Shown: positions 7,091 through 17,105, counted from the first letter of the stretch. The stretch: DNA of 64,000 nt from Gallaecimonas xiamenensis 3-C-1 (GCF_000299915.1 NZ_AMRI01000004.1:124001-188000); one strand, 5' to 3'. Notes: generated by a model not told the origin, from the sequence alone. Numbers and translations are program-made.

Positions 7091-10000
7091 TCAGGCGCGG
7101 CGTCGCCATCCCAGCAGGGCCAGCAAGGCTAGACCAAAGCCCAAGGCACCGCCACCACCGCCGTTGTCGGCGTCTGGAGTGGGTTGCGGCTCCACAGGGT
7201 CTACGCCATCACTGTTAACGGTCAGCATAAAGCTGGTGCTGGCCTTGTCGTTGGGGGCGGCTTGGTCTGCCACCGTGACGGTAACCAGGGTTTGCCCATG
7301 GAAGTTGGCTTCCGGGACCAGATCAAAGGTGGCACCGGGGCCGTGGCCGTGGACAGTGGCACTGATGTGCTTGCCGGTCACGCTGATGCTGTTGTCACCA
7401 CCCAGGTTGTCCACATACAGCACTTCAATGCCTTCGATGGCGGTATTTTCTTCGGTGCTGAGATCGGCCATGGGCGCTATTTGGATATTGGTGGCAACGG
7501 ACAGCATGGCAGTCTTGTTGTCATCGTCCAGCCCTTCGACCTGGTTCTCCAGGGTCAGGGCCATATCCTGGCCTATGGCACTTTCGTTGACCCTGGCTTG
7601 GAAGCTTAGGGACATCTGGCTCTCTTCAGGGCCGCGATAGTCGAGACAGACCACCACACCCTCCTGGATCTGGTTCAGGCTCTCATCGTAGGCCACTTGG
7701 GTGCCAAGGTAGCCGTAGATGGGACCGAAGGCATCAAGAGGACCCTGGAAGCCTTTGACACCGACACTGCCGCCGATATTGGCCGGGAAGCCGGCAACAC
7801 CGGCCAGCTGCCCGTCCAGCTTACCGTAGGCAAAGATGATCTCCGGCTGCCCTTTCTCAAACTTGTAATCGAGGTTGATGAAGGCCTCGAAGTCGAAGCT
7901 GTCGTTGGGCGTGGAGCCGTCTATGGTCTGGGTGTAGACATTGTCCCACTCGACGATCAGGGTCTTGCTGTTGTCGCTATGGGTTAGGCCTGCCACCGAG
8001 ATGCCGGCCAGGGCATCGCCGAAAGACGGGCTGTAGTCCACCGCAAAGAGCCCGCGCCACAGGGGGGCTATCACGCTGTAGGGGAAACCGTCGAAGGGCA
8101 GCGGATAGTGGAAGGGCCAGAACAGGGGCAGGCCTTCGAGGTCGATGAAGCCGGCCGGGTTGATGGTGACCGTCTGGGTGCGGCTATAAGCCTGGTTGTG
8201 GTAGAGGCTGACGCCTTCATTGGCGGCCAAGTCATACCAGATCCAGGACAGATCCAGGGGCGCCTCGGCGGTGTAGCCGCCGTCCCATAAAGGCAACGGT
8301 GACACGCCGTAGCTGGCCAAGTCCTTATAGCCGCCGTCGGTGTCGCTGTTGATGTCGGGCGTGCGGCATTGGGCGTCGGTCAGGGACGTGCTGGTCTGGT
8401 AACGGGGCAGCAGATCGGCGGTGTTGGGCTGCACGCCGCTTAGGCTGATGCTGTTGCCATCCACTACCAGTTCCTGGTCGCCAAGGGTGCCAAGCGCCAC
8501 GGAGTCGGGCAGCAGGGTCAGCCCCTCCGGCAGCGCCAATCCCAGGCTGAATTGCCTGTCCAGGCCCTGGATATTGGGAGTGACCTTGACTGAGAAGTCG
8601 ATGACATCGCCAGGCTTGGCCTTGGTTTTACTGACCTTGAAGCTGACATCGTCCGCCTCACGCACCACTTTGAGCGGGATCAACCCCAGGTTGTCCTTGC
8701 TGCCCTGATGGCCCAGGCTCAACATGGCATAACGGAAATCACCTTCGCTGAAGTCGTCCAGGGCCCAGTTGAGGGTAACGGTAGCCGGGTTGACACCGTC
8801 TGTACTGGCCGGCACCGACAGGCTGGCATCGGTGGCAACGTCTTTGCTGACGATGGCAGTAGCCACCTTGAAGCTGTCGGTGGCCGTTTCGCCATAGGGC
8901 AGGGCGTTGGCGTAGTTGTTCAGCACCACCCAATAGTTACCGGCGCTGGGTTCGTTGATATTGCAGTAGTTGTTGATGGTCGAGGCGTTGGACAGGCAGA
9001 TGGCTTCGGTGTCGAACTGTGGCAGGCCGTCACCGTTGATGTCCTTGCCGATGACCACGGTCAATGAACCTTGCTTATAGGGCTCTTCGATGCTCGATTC
9101 AACCAGACCCAGGCTTTCGACGATCAGGCGGGCGGTATTGGCCGGCACTTCCAGAATGCGCAGGCTGGTACCGTCGGTGATGTCGTCCCACAGCTCATAG
9201 TTGCTGTCCTGCTTGAGGGTCAGGGTTTCGATGGCGGGTTTGACCAGGGCCGTTACCTCGCCGTCCAGGCTGTCGGTGGCGGGCAGGGTCAGGTGGTTGA
9301 TGCCAAATTGCCCCTTGTTGCGGTTGACCGGCACCTGCATGGCCTCGGGCAGGCGGCCGTGGCTGAACTTGGCTTGCACCGGCAGGTGCAAAGCTGGCAG
9401 GGCGGCATCGCTTGGGGTCAGCGTCAACTGGCCATCCAGGAAGAACTCGGAGTTGCCAAGAGGGGTTTGGGCATCGAGGATGGAGGCGGTCACCATCACC
9501 GTCTGGGTTTGCCCGGCCTGCAGGCTGAACTGCTTGGGATGGACGTCCAGCACGTAGGACAGTTCGCCGGTGTCGGTGGCCAGTTCCCAGGTACCGTCAC
9601 GGGTGGCGGTGAAAGTGCGCAGCCAGGAACAGGTGCCCAGGCATTGGCTGTTGACCATGCTTGGCAGGTTCAGGGCTTTGACATCGCCTCCGTTATGGGG
9701 ATTGGCTGCCATGAAATCGTCGACCGGCACGTCCATCACCAGGCCCGTGTCGATGGCCTTGGCGACATTGATGCGCCCGGCGCCGGCTTGCCAGAGATTG
9801 GCTTTTTCGCCTTTCCACCAGACCTGCTCTGCCGTCATCATCAGCGCCGACAGCACTTCGGCGTCGCTCCAGTCCGGGTGTGCTTGTTTAAGTAGCGCCA
9901 TGGCCCCGGCCACATGGGGGCTGGCCATGGATGTGCCTGACAGATAGCTCCAATCGCTGGACACCGGGCTTTCGCTGAATGGGTGCTCGTCGGCGTAGGC

Positions 10001-11869
10001 GGCATAGATATCAACACCGGGGGCGGCCAGGTCGGGGATCAGGTAATCGCCGTGGGTATTGGCCGGGCCCCTGGAAGAGAAATAGGCCAACTGATCGCCA
10101 GCGCTCGGATCATAGGTTTCCTCTATCAGGGCTGCTTCTATGGTGCCGCTGTGGCCGCTGCCACTGGCCAGCCAGGTTTTCAGCTGCTCGCCTTCGCTTA
10201 TCCCCAGATGGATACCCGGCAGGGAGTAGACGTCGTTTACCGGCGTGGTGTCTGGGCTCACATCCACCAGAATAAAGCCACCGGCACCGCCGGCTTTGAT
10301 GTTGTCGGCTTTCTCCACCCGGGCGTTATCGCCCCTGTCGCAAACCACGATCTGGTCGCTGCTGAAGGTACCGGCAGGGAAGGAGGCCAGGCAGAGGGCG
10401 TCGCCAAAGTCGCCTGCATAGACGATGTTGCCGGTGAAGGCGTCGGTGATCCCCAGGCCTTGAAGATTGGCCGGTGCCGTGGTGTCGCCACCACTCAAAT
10501 CCTTGAGGTAGCGGTCGTGAACCAGGATACCGTCGGGAATGGTGGTAGCACCCACCGTGGCCAGCCAGGGGCTGGAATGGTCGGCCGAACCGTAATATTC
10601 CTGCCAGCCGTCACCGCCGCTGTTGCCGGCGGCGGCAGCCACGGATACGCCGGCCTGGCGGGCCGACAGGAAGGCCAGCTCGACGCTGTCTTCCCAGGGG
10701 AACTTCTCGCTGCCGCCGATGGAGAAGTTGATGACGTCCACGCCGTCTTCAATGGCTTGCTCGATACCGGCAACCAGGGCATCGGTTGGGCAACCGGCAT
10801 AGAGGTCGCCGCTGTTGCCCGGGTAGCAGACCTGGTAAGTGATGAGGTTGGCATGGGGGGCCATGCCGGAGAGGCGTTCGAAGGTAAAGCCGGTGTCGAC
10901 ACCGTCACCGTTACCCACCGAGGCCAGCTGCAGCGGTACGGCGTCCAGCACGTTACCCACGGCGGTGGAGGCGGTGTGGGAGCCGTGACCGTTATAGTCC
11001 TCACCAATGGCCGGGCGGCCTTCGGCGAAGTAGGGATCTTGGAAAGTATCGGTGATGATGGGGGTGGACCAGATACCGATCAGCTTGTCGTTACAGCGGT
11101 CTTCAAAACCGGCCTTGGTACAGTCATGGAGGTAATGGCCGCTGCCGAGGGGGTTGGCTATCTTGACCCCGTCAGCGCCGGTGTCGGCAAAGCTGGGGTG
11201 ATCGGAGTTTACGCCGGTGTCGATGATTCCCACCACCATGCCGTCACCCAGGTAGCCAACGCCACTGGCGGTATTGCCTGCCCAAACGTCGCCTGCTCCT
11301 ATGTGCTTGGCACCGGTGTCAGACAGCAGCTGGCGCATTTGCACCCGCTCGATATGGGCCACTTCCGGCAGTTCTGCCAGGCGCTGTGCTTGCGCTTGGC
11401 TTAACTGGGCGACCATGCCGTTGATGGCCAGTTGGAACTGGGCCTGGGGGCTGACGCTAACCCCCAGTTTGCTGGCGCTGCTGATAAAGTGGCTTTGCTT
11501 TTGCTCCAACAACGCCTTGTAACGGCTGGCGGCCGTACCTTTGAGATCAAGCTTTTGCTCACCGCTGCGGCTCGACACCAGGGCTGAGCCATAGCCTTGT
11601 AACTCACCGCCATATTGGCTGAGCGGTTTGTCTTTCAAGCGAATAATGTAGCGGTGGCTGCCGGTCAGGCCCGCTTCGGGGCTGAACTTGCGGCTGGGGG
11701 TAAGGGCAATGTTCAGGCCTTTGTTCTGCTTTAGGTTATCCGCCTGTTGGCGGCTCTTAAGCTGGCTGATGGCCTGGCTTGGTAGGGTCAGTTGGTGCAG
11801 TTGTGCACCGGTTGCACCAAGGGCTACGCAGGCGGTAGCCAGGGCAAGGTAGATAGGTGTTTTTTTCAT
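7091..11869 (-). CDS. Large secreted subtilisin-like S8 protease with GlyGly-CTERM anchor
   Basis: This 1592-residue exported protease has a signal peptide (about 1-22) and an inhibitor I9-type propeptide (about 70-175). The S8 catalytic triad is intact: Asp217 in GIIDTGV, His295 in NGHGSH, and Ser647 in SGTSMASPHVAG, with oxyanion Asn416 in AAGNSGG. A protease-associated insert probably spans about 470-580. After about residue 750 come beta-sandwich repeats and cadherin-like segments, then a C-terminal GGGGG, hydrophobic helix and RRR end typical of GlyGly-CTERM sorting signals, which are processed by rhombosortase and found on type II secretion substrates. It probably degrades extracellular protein. 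No rhombosortase gene is visible in the window. Confidence 0.93.
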   Translation of the reverse strand: MKKTPIYLALATACVALGATGAQLHQLTLPSQAISQLKSRQQADNLKQNKGLNIALTPSRKFSPEAGLTGSHRYIIRLKDKPLSQYGGELQGYGSALVSSRSGEQKLDLKGTAASRYKALLEQKQSHFISSASKLGVSVSPQAQFQLAINGMVAQLSQAQAQRLAELPEVAHIERVQMRQLLSDTGAKHIGAGDVWAGNTASGVGYLGDGMVVGIIDTGVNSDHPSFADTGADGVKIANPLGSGHYLHDCTKAGFEDRCNDKLIGIWSTPIITDTFQDPYFAEGRPAIGEDYNGHGSHTASTAVGNVLDAVPLQLASVGNGDGVDTGFTFERLSGMAPHANLITYQVCYPGNSGDLYAGCPTDALVAGIEQAIEDGVDVINFSIGGSEKFPWEDSVELAFLSARQAGVSVAAAAGNSGGDGWQEYYGSADHSSPWLATVGATTIPDGILVHDRYLKDLSGGDTTAPANLQGLGITDAFTGNIVYAGDFGDALCLASFPAGTFSSDQIVVCDRGDNARVEKADNIKAGGAGGFILVDVSPDTTPVNDVYSLPGIHLGISEGEQLKTWLASGSGHSGTIEAALIEETYDPSAGDQLAYFSSRGPANTHGDYLIPDLAAPGVDIYAAYADEHPFSESPVSSDWSYLSGTSMASPHVAGAMALLKQAHPDWSDAEVLSALMMTAEQVWWKGEKANLWQAGAGRINVAKAIDTGLVMDVPVDDFMAANPHNGGDVKALNLPSMVNSQCLGTCSWLRTFTATRDGTWELATDTGELSYVLDVHPKQFSLQAGQTQTVMVTASILDAQTPLGNSEFFLDGQLTLTPSDAALPALHLPVQAKFSHGRLPEAMQVPVNRNKGQFGINHLTLPATDSLDGEVTALVKPAIETLTLKQDSNYELWDDITDGTSLRILEVPANTARLIVESLGLVESSIEEPYKQGSLTVVIGKDINGDGLPQFDTEAICLSNASTINNYCNINEPSAGNYWVVLNNYANALPYGETATDSFKVATAIVSKDVATDASLSVPASTDGVNPATVTLNWALDDFSEGDFRYAMLSLGHQGSKDNLGLIPLKVVREADDVSFKVSKTKAKPGDVIDFSVKVTPNIQGLDRQFSLGLALPEGLTLLPDSVALGTLGDQELVVDGNSISLSGVQPNTADLLPRYQTSTSLTDAQCRTPDINSDTDGGYKDLASYGVSPLPLWDGGYTAEAPLDLSWIWYDLAANEGVSLYHNQAYSRTQTVTINPAGFIDLEGLPLFWPFHYPLPFDGFPYSVIAPLWRGLFAVDYSPSFGDALAGISVAGLTHSDNSKTLIVEWDNVYTQTIDGSTPNDSFDFEAFINLDYKFEKGQPEIIFAYGKLDGQLAGVAGFPANIGGSVGVKGFQGPLDAFGPIYGYLGTQVAYDESLNQIQEGVVVCLDYRGPEESQMSLSFQARVNESAIGQDMALTLENQVEGLDDDNKTAMLSVATNIQIAPMADLSTEENTAIEGIEVLYVDNLGGDNSISVTGKHISATVHGHGPGATFDLVPEANFHGQTLVTVTVADQAAPNDKASTSFMLTVNSDGVDPVEPQPTPDADNGGGGGALGFGLALLALLGWRRRA

Positions 11870-12087
11870 GTGTCCTTCCGAGACAATATCGTTGTATTGG
11901 GTGCCTCACGGGCCTCGGAATAACAAACACTTCACATCTTGCCTGCAATGCCACCATACAAAATGCTACAGGTCATAAAACGGGTGTGACACAGGGGGCT
12001 CGGTTTAATTTCCTTTTTAATCAATGGCTTAATTGTATGTTTTTGCGCTATATCTTGAGGTTGGTCAAGCGCTGCTCAGTCATATTG

Positions 12088-12390
12088 TTACAATTGTGTG
12101 TTGCCTGCGGGCGCCGTGCTCAAGGCCAATAACTCCAGCTTGGTCAGGTGCAACTGGTCCTGCTCGTCCAGGGTAAATTCGCAGACAAAGGTGATGGGGT
12201 CTCTGGGTTTGAGAGCGGTGCCGCTTACCACCACCAATTGGTTCTGATGCTGCACCTGAAGATGGTCGGTGCGCACCATACCCAGGCGGCCCCTGACCGC
12301 CAATTCGCAAAGACGGGTTGCCTGGGCGCTATAGGGGCTGGGAAAGGGCTGGGCCAACTGGGCGGCAAACAAGAGGCTGGACAGCAACAT
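12088..12390 (-). CDS. Small hypothetical exported protein
   Basis: This 100-residue protein is preceded by AAAGGAG at a good distance from the ATG. A short hydrophobic N-terminus (MLLSSLLFAAQLAQP) looks like a signal peptide. The remainder contains two cysteines (LCELAVRG and FVCEFTL) and a beta-rich middle (LQVQHQNQLVVVSGTAL). I do not recognise the family. It may be periplasmic. It lies head-to-head with the His-rich protein gene, 103 bp away, and upstream of the S8 protease gene with a 218-bp gap, so it probably has an independent promoter. Confidence 0.6.
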   Translation of the reverse strand: MLLSSLLFAAQLAQPFPSPYSAQATRLCELAVRGRLGMVRTDHLQVQHQNQLVVVSGTALKPRDPITFVCEFTLDEQDQLHLTKLELLALSTAPAGNTQL

Positions 12391-12493
12391 CAAGATCTCC
12401 TTTGGTTACGGTTATTGTGGCGCGGCCAAGGCGTCATTGCCAAGCCCGGGGCTTTGACTGGGCGCCGATATCCAGTAGCCTAGAAGGAACGTC

Positions 12494-12814
12494 ATGACCC
12501 GGACCTTTATGCGCGCTTTGTTGTTCACCCTCGCCTTGAGCCTTTGCCTTGTCCTTCAGGGGATAAGCCTTGGCGCGCACCTGGCCGACAACCACAGCGA
12601 TCATCAGGCCAGCAGCCATCTGAGCACGCAGGACCTGGACCAAAAAGCCCATCAGGAATGTGCCCATAGCCATTGCCATGCCGGCCACATGACGGCAGCC
12701 CCCCTTTCCCATAGCCTCTTGGCCTTCGAGCCCGGTGCGTCCCTGCACAGGGCACCGGACTTTGTGGCGCGCCTGGCGCCACCCAGCCACCCCTTAAGGC
12801 CTCCTATCGCTTAA
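12494..12814 (+). CDS. His/Cys-rich small exported protein preceding metal efflux genes
   Basis: This 106-residue protein has an N-terminal hydrophobic segment (about 6-26, signal or anchor), followed by about 40 residues containing nine His and two Cys (for example AHQECAHSHCHAGHM at about 52-66). Such composition suggests periplasmic metal binding. It is followed 51 bp later by an RND adaptor and pump of the heavy-metal class, so a metal-buffering or sensing accessory role is inferred. The C-terminal part is Pro/Arg-rich and unstructured in appearance. The start is supported by AAGGA seven bases before the ATG. Confidence 0.65.
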   Translation: MTRTFMRALLFTLALSLCLVLQGISLGAHLADNHSDHQASSHLSTQDLDQKAHQECAHSHCHAGHMTAAPLSHSLLAFEPGASLHRAPDFVARLAPPSHPLRPPIA

Positions 12815-12865
12815 CGCCCGGCGCCGCAGAGCGGCATTGGTCTTTATTCGATAACGAGGTAATCC

Positions 12866-13933
12866 ATGAAACAGCTTTATCTCCTGGGGCTTTTGGCCCT
12901 GGGCGCGGCCTATGCGCAGGCCGAACCTGCCGAAGGCCTGGTGCTGGACGGTCAACAGCAGCGCCTTGCCGGCATCAGCGTCACTACCCTGGCACCCGGC
13001 CCCCTTTACCAGCCCCTGCGCCTGGCGGCCGAACTGCACACCCCTTTTGACAGCCAGGCCATTATCGCGCCCAGGCTGGACGCCACCGTCCTTAGCCGCC
13101 AGGCAAGCCTTGGGGACAAGGTCAGCCCAGGGCAGGCCCTGGTCACCCTCTACAGTGAAGGCCTGGCCGAGCGGCAAACGGCCCTGCGCCTGGCCTGGCT
13201 GGACTGGCAAAGGGCCAAAGGTCTCAAAGGCACCTTGTCGGACAGCGAGCGGGACTTGCTTCGCACCCGCTACCAGGATGCCAGGGCGGCGGTACTGGCC
13301 GCCGGTGTGGCCGAGGCACAATTGGCGGCGGTGGAATCCCACCAGGCCTTTGCCTTGGGCCAGTACCAGCTGCACTCCCCCTTGGCGGGCCTGGTGATGA
13401 GCGATGAGTTTGTGGTGGGCCAGCGCATCATAGCCGGCACTGCGCTATTGACGGTGGCGGACGAGTCCAGGCTCTGGGTACAGGCCAGCCTGCCCGCCGA
13501 CACCCGCCTTAGCCTGGCCCCTGGTGACAGCGCCTGGGTCGAGGTGGCCGGGGAGCGGCGAGCGGCCAAGATCGAGGCTCTGGCCCATCAACTGCAAACC
13601 GACACCCGCACCCGCAGCCTGCGCCTGAGCCTGGCCAATGCGGACCACCAATGGCACGCCGGCCAGTTCGCCACTGTGGAGCTGGCCCAGCCCCTGGGCC
13701 GCCAGGGGCTGGTGTTGGGGGAAGAGGCCCTGGTGCGCTCGCCGGACGGCGACTGGCAGGTGTTTGTGGCCCGGGACGGGCGCTTTGTACCCCAAGAGGT
13801 GCAAAGGGGCCAGGCGGTCCTGGGGGGCTTTGTGGTCGAGGGGCTGGCCCCTGGCAGCCAGGTGGTCAGCCAGGGCGCCTTTTTCCTGGCGGCAGAGCTG
13901 GCCAAGGCCGGCTTTGACCCCCACGGCCACTAG
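12866..13933 (+). CDS. RND efflux periplasmic adaptor subunit (CusB/CzcB-like)
   Basis: This 355-residue membrane fusion protein has a signal peptide ending at about residue 19 (AQA|EP). The barrel-sandwich region shows IIAPRLDATVLSRQASLGDKVSPGQALVTLYS (about 69-100), followed by a helical hairpin rich in Ala/Leu/Arg (about 103-155), the return strand YQLHSPLAGLVMS, and a beta-barrel with a TRTRSLRLSLAN motif. The protein would bridge the inner-membrane pump to an outer-membrane channel. The C-terminus ends DPHGH, a possible weak metal contact. It is coupled to the pump gene: eight bases separate its stop from the next ATG, with AGGAGG between. The transported metal is not determined. Confidence 0.88.
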   Translation: MKQLYLLGLLALGAAYAQAEPAEGLVLDGQQQRLAGISVTTLAPGPLYQPLRLAAELHTPFDSQAIIAPRLDATVLSRQASLGDKVSPGQALVTLYSEGLAERQTALRLAWLDWQRAKGLKGTLSDSERDLLRTRYQDARAAVLAAGVAEAQLAAVESHQAFALGQYQLHSPLAGLVMSDEFVVGQRIIAGTALLTVADESRLWVQASLPADTRLSLAPGDSAWVEVAGERRAAKIEALAHQLQTDTRTRSLRLSLANADHQWHAGQFATVELAQPLGRQGLVLGEEALVRSPDGDWQVFVARDGRFVPQEVQRGQAVLGGFVVEGLAPGSQVVSQGAFFLAAELAKAGFDPHGH

Positions 13934-13941
13934 GAGGCGCC

Positions 13942-16900
13942 ATGCTGAATCGTTTGATTGATGCCAGTATCCGCCATCCCTGGCTGGTGCTGCTGCTGGT
14001 GCTGCTGGCAACGGCCCTTGGCCTATGGCGCCTGCCGGCCCTGGACTTGGACGCCTTCCCCGACGTGACCAATGTCCAGGTCACCCTCAACACCGAGGCC
14101 AAGGGTCTGGCGGCCGAGGACGTGGAAAAGCTCATTACCTATCCGGTGGAGTCGGTGCTTTATGCCTTGCCCGACGTCGAGGAGGTGCGCTCCGTGTCCA
14201 AGACTGGGCTGTCGGTGGTGACAGTGGTGTTCAAGGAGGGGGTGGACATCTATTTTGCCCGGCAACTGGTGCTGGAAAGGTTGCAGGCAGCCCAGGCCCT
14301 TATTCCGGAGGGGGTCGGCCAACCCAGCCTTGGGCCCAATACCTCGGGCCTTGGGCAAGTGTTCCAGTATCTGCTTAGGGCAAGCCCAGACAGCGGCCTG
14401 GACGCCATGAGCCTTCGCAGCCTCAACGATTACCTGGTCAAGCTGATGCTGATGCCGGTGGACGGGGTCACCGACGTATTGTCCTTTGGCGGCCAGGTGC
14501 GCCAGTTCCAGGTGCAGGTCGACCCGGACCGGCTGCTGGCCTTTGGCATCAGTTTCGAGCAATTGGCCGATGCCATCGAAAAGGGCAACCAGAACGCCGG
14601 CGGCTGGTACCTGGACCGGGGCCAGGAGCAGCTGGTGGTGCGGGGCGCCGGTTGGTACCGACCGGGCCAGCAGGGCCTGGACGACATTGCCGACACCGTG
14701 GTGCAGGCCCGCCAAGGGCGCATCATCCGGGTACGTGATCTGGCTGAAGTGGGCTTTGGCGGCGAGGTGCGCCAGGGAGCGGTGTCCATGACCCGGCGCC
14801 AGCAAGGGCAGGTGGTGTCCCTGGGGGAGGTGGTCTCCGGCATCGTCCTTAAACGCATGGGGGCCAATACCCAGGCCACCATAGCCGGTATCCAGGAGCG
14901 GTTGCCGGCCATTGCGGCGGCCCTGCCGGCCGGTGTTACCCTGGAGCCGGTCTACGACCAGTCCGACTTGGTCGCCAAGGCCGTGGCCACCGTTACCCAG
15001 GCCCTGGCCCAGGCCTTTGTCTTTATCCTGGTGGTGCTGGCGCTCTTTCTTGTTAACCTGCGGGCCACCTTTTTGGTGCTGGTCACCATACCCCTGGCGC
15101 TGCTGATGAGCCTGACCTGGATGTCCTTTCTGGGGATCTCGGCCAACCTGATGTCCCTTGGGGGGCTGGCCATCGCCATCGGCATGCTGGTGGACGGGGC
15201 CGTGGTGATGGTGGAGGGGATTTTCCGGGAGTTTGCCGGCCAGCAAAGGCCACAGGCCCGAAAGGTGGTGGGGCTAGCCTGCCGCCAGGTGGCAAGGCCC
15301 AGCTTCTTTGCCGCCCTTATCGTGCTACTGGTGTTTACCCCGCTCTTTGCCCTGCAGGGGGTGGAAGGCAAGCTCTTTATCCCCATGGCCCTGTCGATGA
15401 TGCTGGCGCTGGCCACGGCGGTGTTGCTGGCCATGACATTGGTGCCGGCCCTGGCGGTATTGCTCTTTGCCAAGGGGGTCAGGCCCCGTGCCAACCGGCC
15501 CTTACAGGCCCTTGAGGCAGGCTATGGCAGGGTCTTGTCTTTTTGTATGGCAAGGCCCAAGAGCTTGGTGCTGGGGGCGCTGTTGCTGGTGGCCGGTACC
15601 CTGATGCTGCTGCCTCGCCTGGGCACCGAGTTCGTACCGGAGCTGGAGGAGGGCACCTTGAACATCAGGGTGACCCTGGCGCCGTCGGCAAGCCTGGATA
15701 CGGCGCTGGCGGTGGCCGGCAAGCTAGAGCAGCAGCTGCTGGCCTTTCCCGAGGTGGACTATGCCCTGTCGCGGGTGGGGCGCCCGGAGCTGGGGGGCGA
15801 TCCGGAGCCGGTGTCCAATATCGAGATCTACCTTGGCCTAAAACCCCTCGACCAATGGCAAAGTGCCGACACCAGACCGGCGCTCCAGGCCAAGATGGAG
15901 GCGGCCCTTTCCCGCCACCCGGGATTGCTGCTGACCTTCTCCCAGCCCATCGCCACCCGGGTGGACGAGCTGCTGTCCGGCGTCCGGGCCCAACTGGCCA
16001 TCAAGCTGTTCGGCCCGGACCTTGAGGTGCTGGCCCTTAAAGGCGCCGACCTTGAAGCCCTGGTCAAGGCCGTGCCTGGCACCCGGGACGTGGCCCTGGA
16101 GCAGTTGGGTGGGGAGGCGCAACTGGTGGTCAGACCCAAGCGGGAGCGCTTGTCGCAGCTTGGCATGACGGTGGCGGATCTGATGGCGCTGGTGTCGGAC
16201 GGCATAGGTGGCCGGCAGGTAGGCCAGGTGGTGGACGGTAACGAGCGCTACGACGTGCAGCTGCGCCTGGCCGCTGCTCACCGTAAGGACATGGCCCGGC
16301 TGAACGCCCTGTGGCTGACCAGCCCCCAGGGCTATAGGGTGCAACTGCGTGATATTGCCGAGCTGAGCCTGGAGCAGGCCCCCATTCAAATTCGCCGGGA
16401 CGACGTGCAGCGCCGGCTGGTGGTGCAGGCCAACGTGGCCGGGCGCGACATGGGGTCGGTGGCGGCCGATATCAACGCCAAAGCGGCGGCCGAACTGGCC
16501 CTGCCCCCCGGCTACTACCTCAAGATTGGCGGCCAGTTTGAAAACCAGGCCAGGGCCCAGGCCCGGCTGATGCTGGTGGTGCCCCTGTCGTTGGGGCTGA
16601 TTGCCCTGTTGCTGTACTGGACCTTCGGCTCTATGGCCCAGGCGGCCCTGGTGATGTCGGCGGTGCCCCTGGCCCTGGTGGGGGGGATCTGGTCTTTGTA
16701 TCTGTCGGGTCAATACCTGTCGGTACCGGGCAGTGTCGGCTTTATTACCCTCTTTGGGGTGGCGGTACTGAACGGCGTGGTGCTGGTGGATGCCATCAAT
16801 CAGCGGCTGGCGGGGGGCATGGCCACCGCCGAGGCGGTCCAGGCCGGGGCCTTGTCGAGGCTCAGGCCGGTGTTGATGACGGCCCTGACCTCGGCCCTTG

Positions 16901-17052
16901 GCCTTATTCCCATGCTGCTGGCCACCGGGGTGGGGGCGGAGATCCAAAAGCCCCTGGCCACCGTGGTGGTAGGGGGGCTGGTGTCGGCAACGGTGCTGAC
17001 CCTGCTACTGCTGCCTGCCCTGTACCTGCTGTTGGCACCAAGGTCCCAATAA
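13942..17052 (+). CDS. Heavy-metal efflux RND pump (CusA/CzcA family)
   Basis: This 1036-residue pump has the expected RND layout: an N-terminal helix (ASIRHPWLVLLLVLL), a porter loop opening LDLDAFPDVTNVQV, a block of membrane helices at about 340-500, a second porter loop, and a final helix block at about 870-1030. The helix-4 proton-relay region reads GGLAIAIGMLVDGAVVMVEG. It keeps the later Asp and Glu but has Ala where CzcA has the first Asp of its DFG motif, as in CusA-type pumps. This leans toward a Cu/Ag-like subgroup without proving it. No outer-membrane factor gene accompanies it, so one must be supplied from elsewhere. A terminator follows. Confidence 0.92.
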   Translation: MLNRLIDASIRHPWLVLLLVLLATALGLWRLPALDLDAFPDVTNVQVTLNTEAKGLAAEDVEKLITYPVESVLYALPDVEEVRSVSKTGLSVVTVVFKEGVDIYFARQLVLERLQAAQALIPEGVGQPSLGPNTSGLGQVFQYLLRASPDSGLDAMSLRSLNDYLVKLMLMPVDGVTDVLSFGGQVRQFQVQVDPDRLLAFGISFEQLADAIEKGNQNAGGWYLDRGQEQLVVRGAGWYRPGQQGLDDIADTVVQARQGRIIRVRDLAEVGFGGEVRQGAVSMTRRQQGQVVSLGEVVSGIVLKRMGANTQATIAGIQERLPAIAAALPAGVTLEPVYDQSDLVAKAVATVTQALAQAFVFILVVLALFLVNLRATFLVLVTIPLALLMSLTWMSFLGISANLMSLGGLAIAIGMLVDGAVVMVEGIFREFAGQQRPQARKVVGLACRQVARPSFFAALIVLLVFTPLFALQGVEGKLFIPMALSMMLALATAVLLAMTLVPALAVLLFAKGVRPRANRPLQALEAGYGRVLSFCMARPKSLVLGALLLVAGTLMLLPRLGTEFVPELEEGTLNIRVTLAPSASLDTALAVAGKLEQQLLAFPEVDYALSRVGRPELGGDPEPVSNIEIYLGLKPLDQWQSADTRPALQAKMEAALSRHPGLLLTFSQPIATRVDELLSGVRAQLAIKLFGPDLEVLALKGADLEALVKAVPGTRDVALEQLGGEAQLVVRPKRERLSQLGMTVADLMALVSDGIGGRQVGQVVDGNERYDVQLRLAAAHRKDMARLNALWLTSPQGYRVQLRDIAELSLEQAPIQIRRDDVQRRLVVQANVAGRDMGSVAADINAKAAAELALPPGYYLKIGGQFENQARAQARLMLVVPLSLGLIALLLYWTFGSMAQAALVMSAVPLALVGGIWSLYLSGQYLSVPGSVGFITLFGVAVLNGVVLVDAINQRLAGGMATAEAVQAGALSRLRPVLMTALTSALGLIPMLLATGVGAEIQKPLATVVVGGLVSATVLTLLLLPALYLLLAPRSQ

Positions 17053-17066
17053 GCAAGAGCCCATAA

Positions 17067-17094
17067 AAAAGGCCGGACAATTGTCCGGCCTTTT
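17067..17094. terminator. Bidirectional rho-independent terminator
   Basis: AAAAGGCCGGACAA and TTGTCCGGCCTTTT form a perfect 28-bp palindrome between the convergent RND pump and M4 protease genes. Confidence 0.9.
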
Positions 17095-17105
17095 GTTTGC
17101 GGGTG

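Noticed and set aside
9983-11404. 473-codon open frame antisense to the S8 protease
   Set aside because: It overlaps the catalytic domain coding region of a clear protease and has no ribosome-binding site.
12084-12094. ATTGTTACAAT dyad at the end of the small gene
   Set aside because: Five-bp arms in AT-rich sequence inside or at the end of a coding region; not convincing as an operator.
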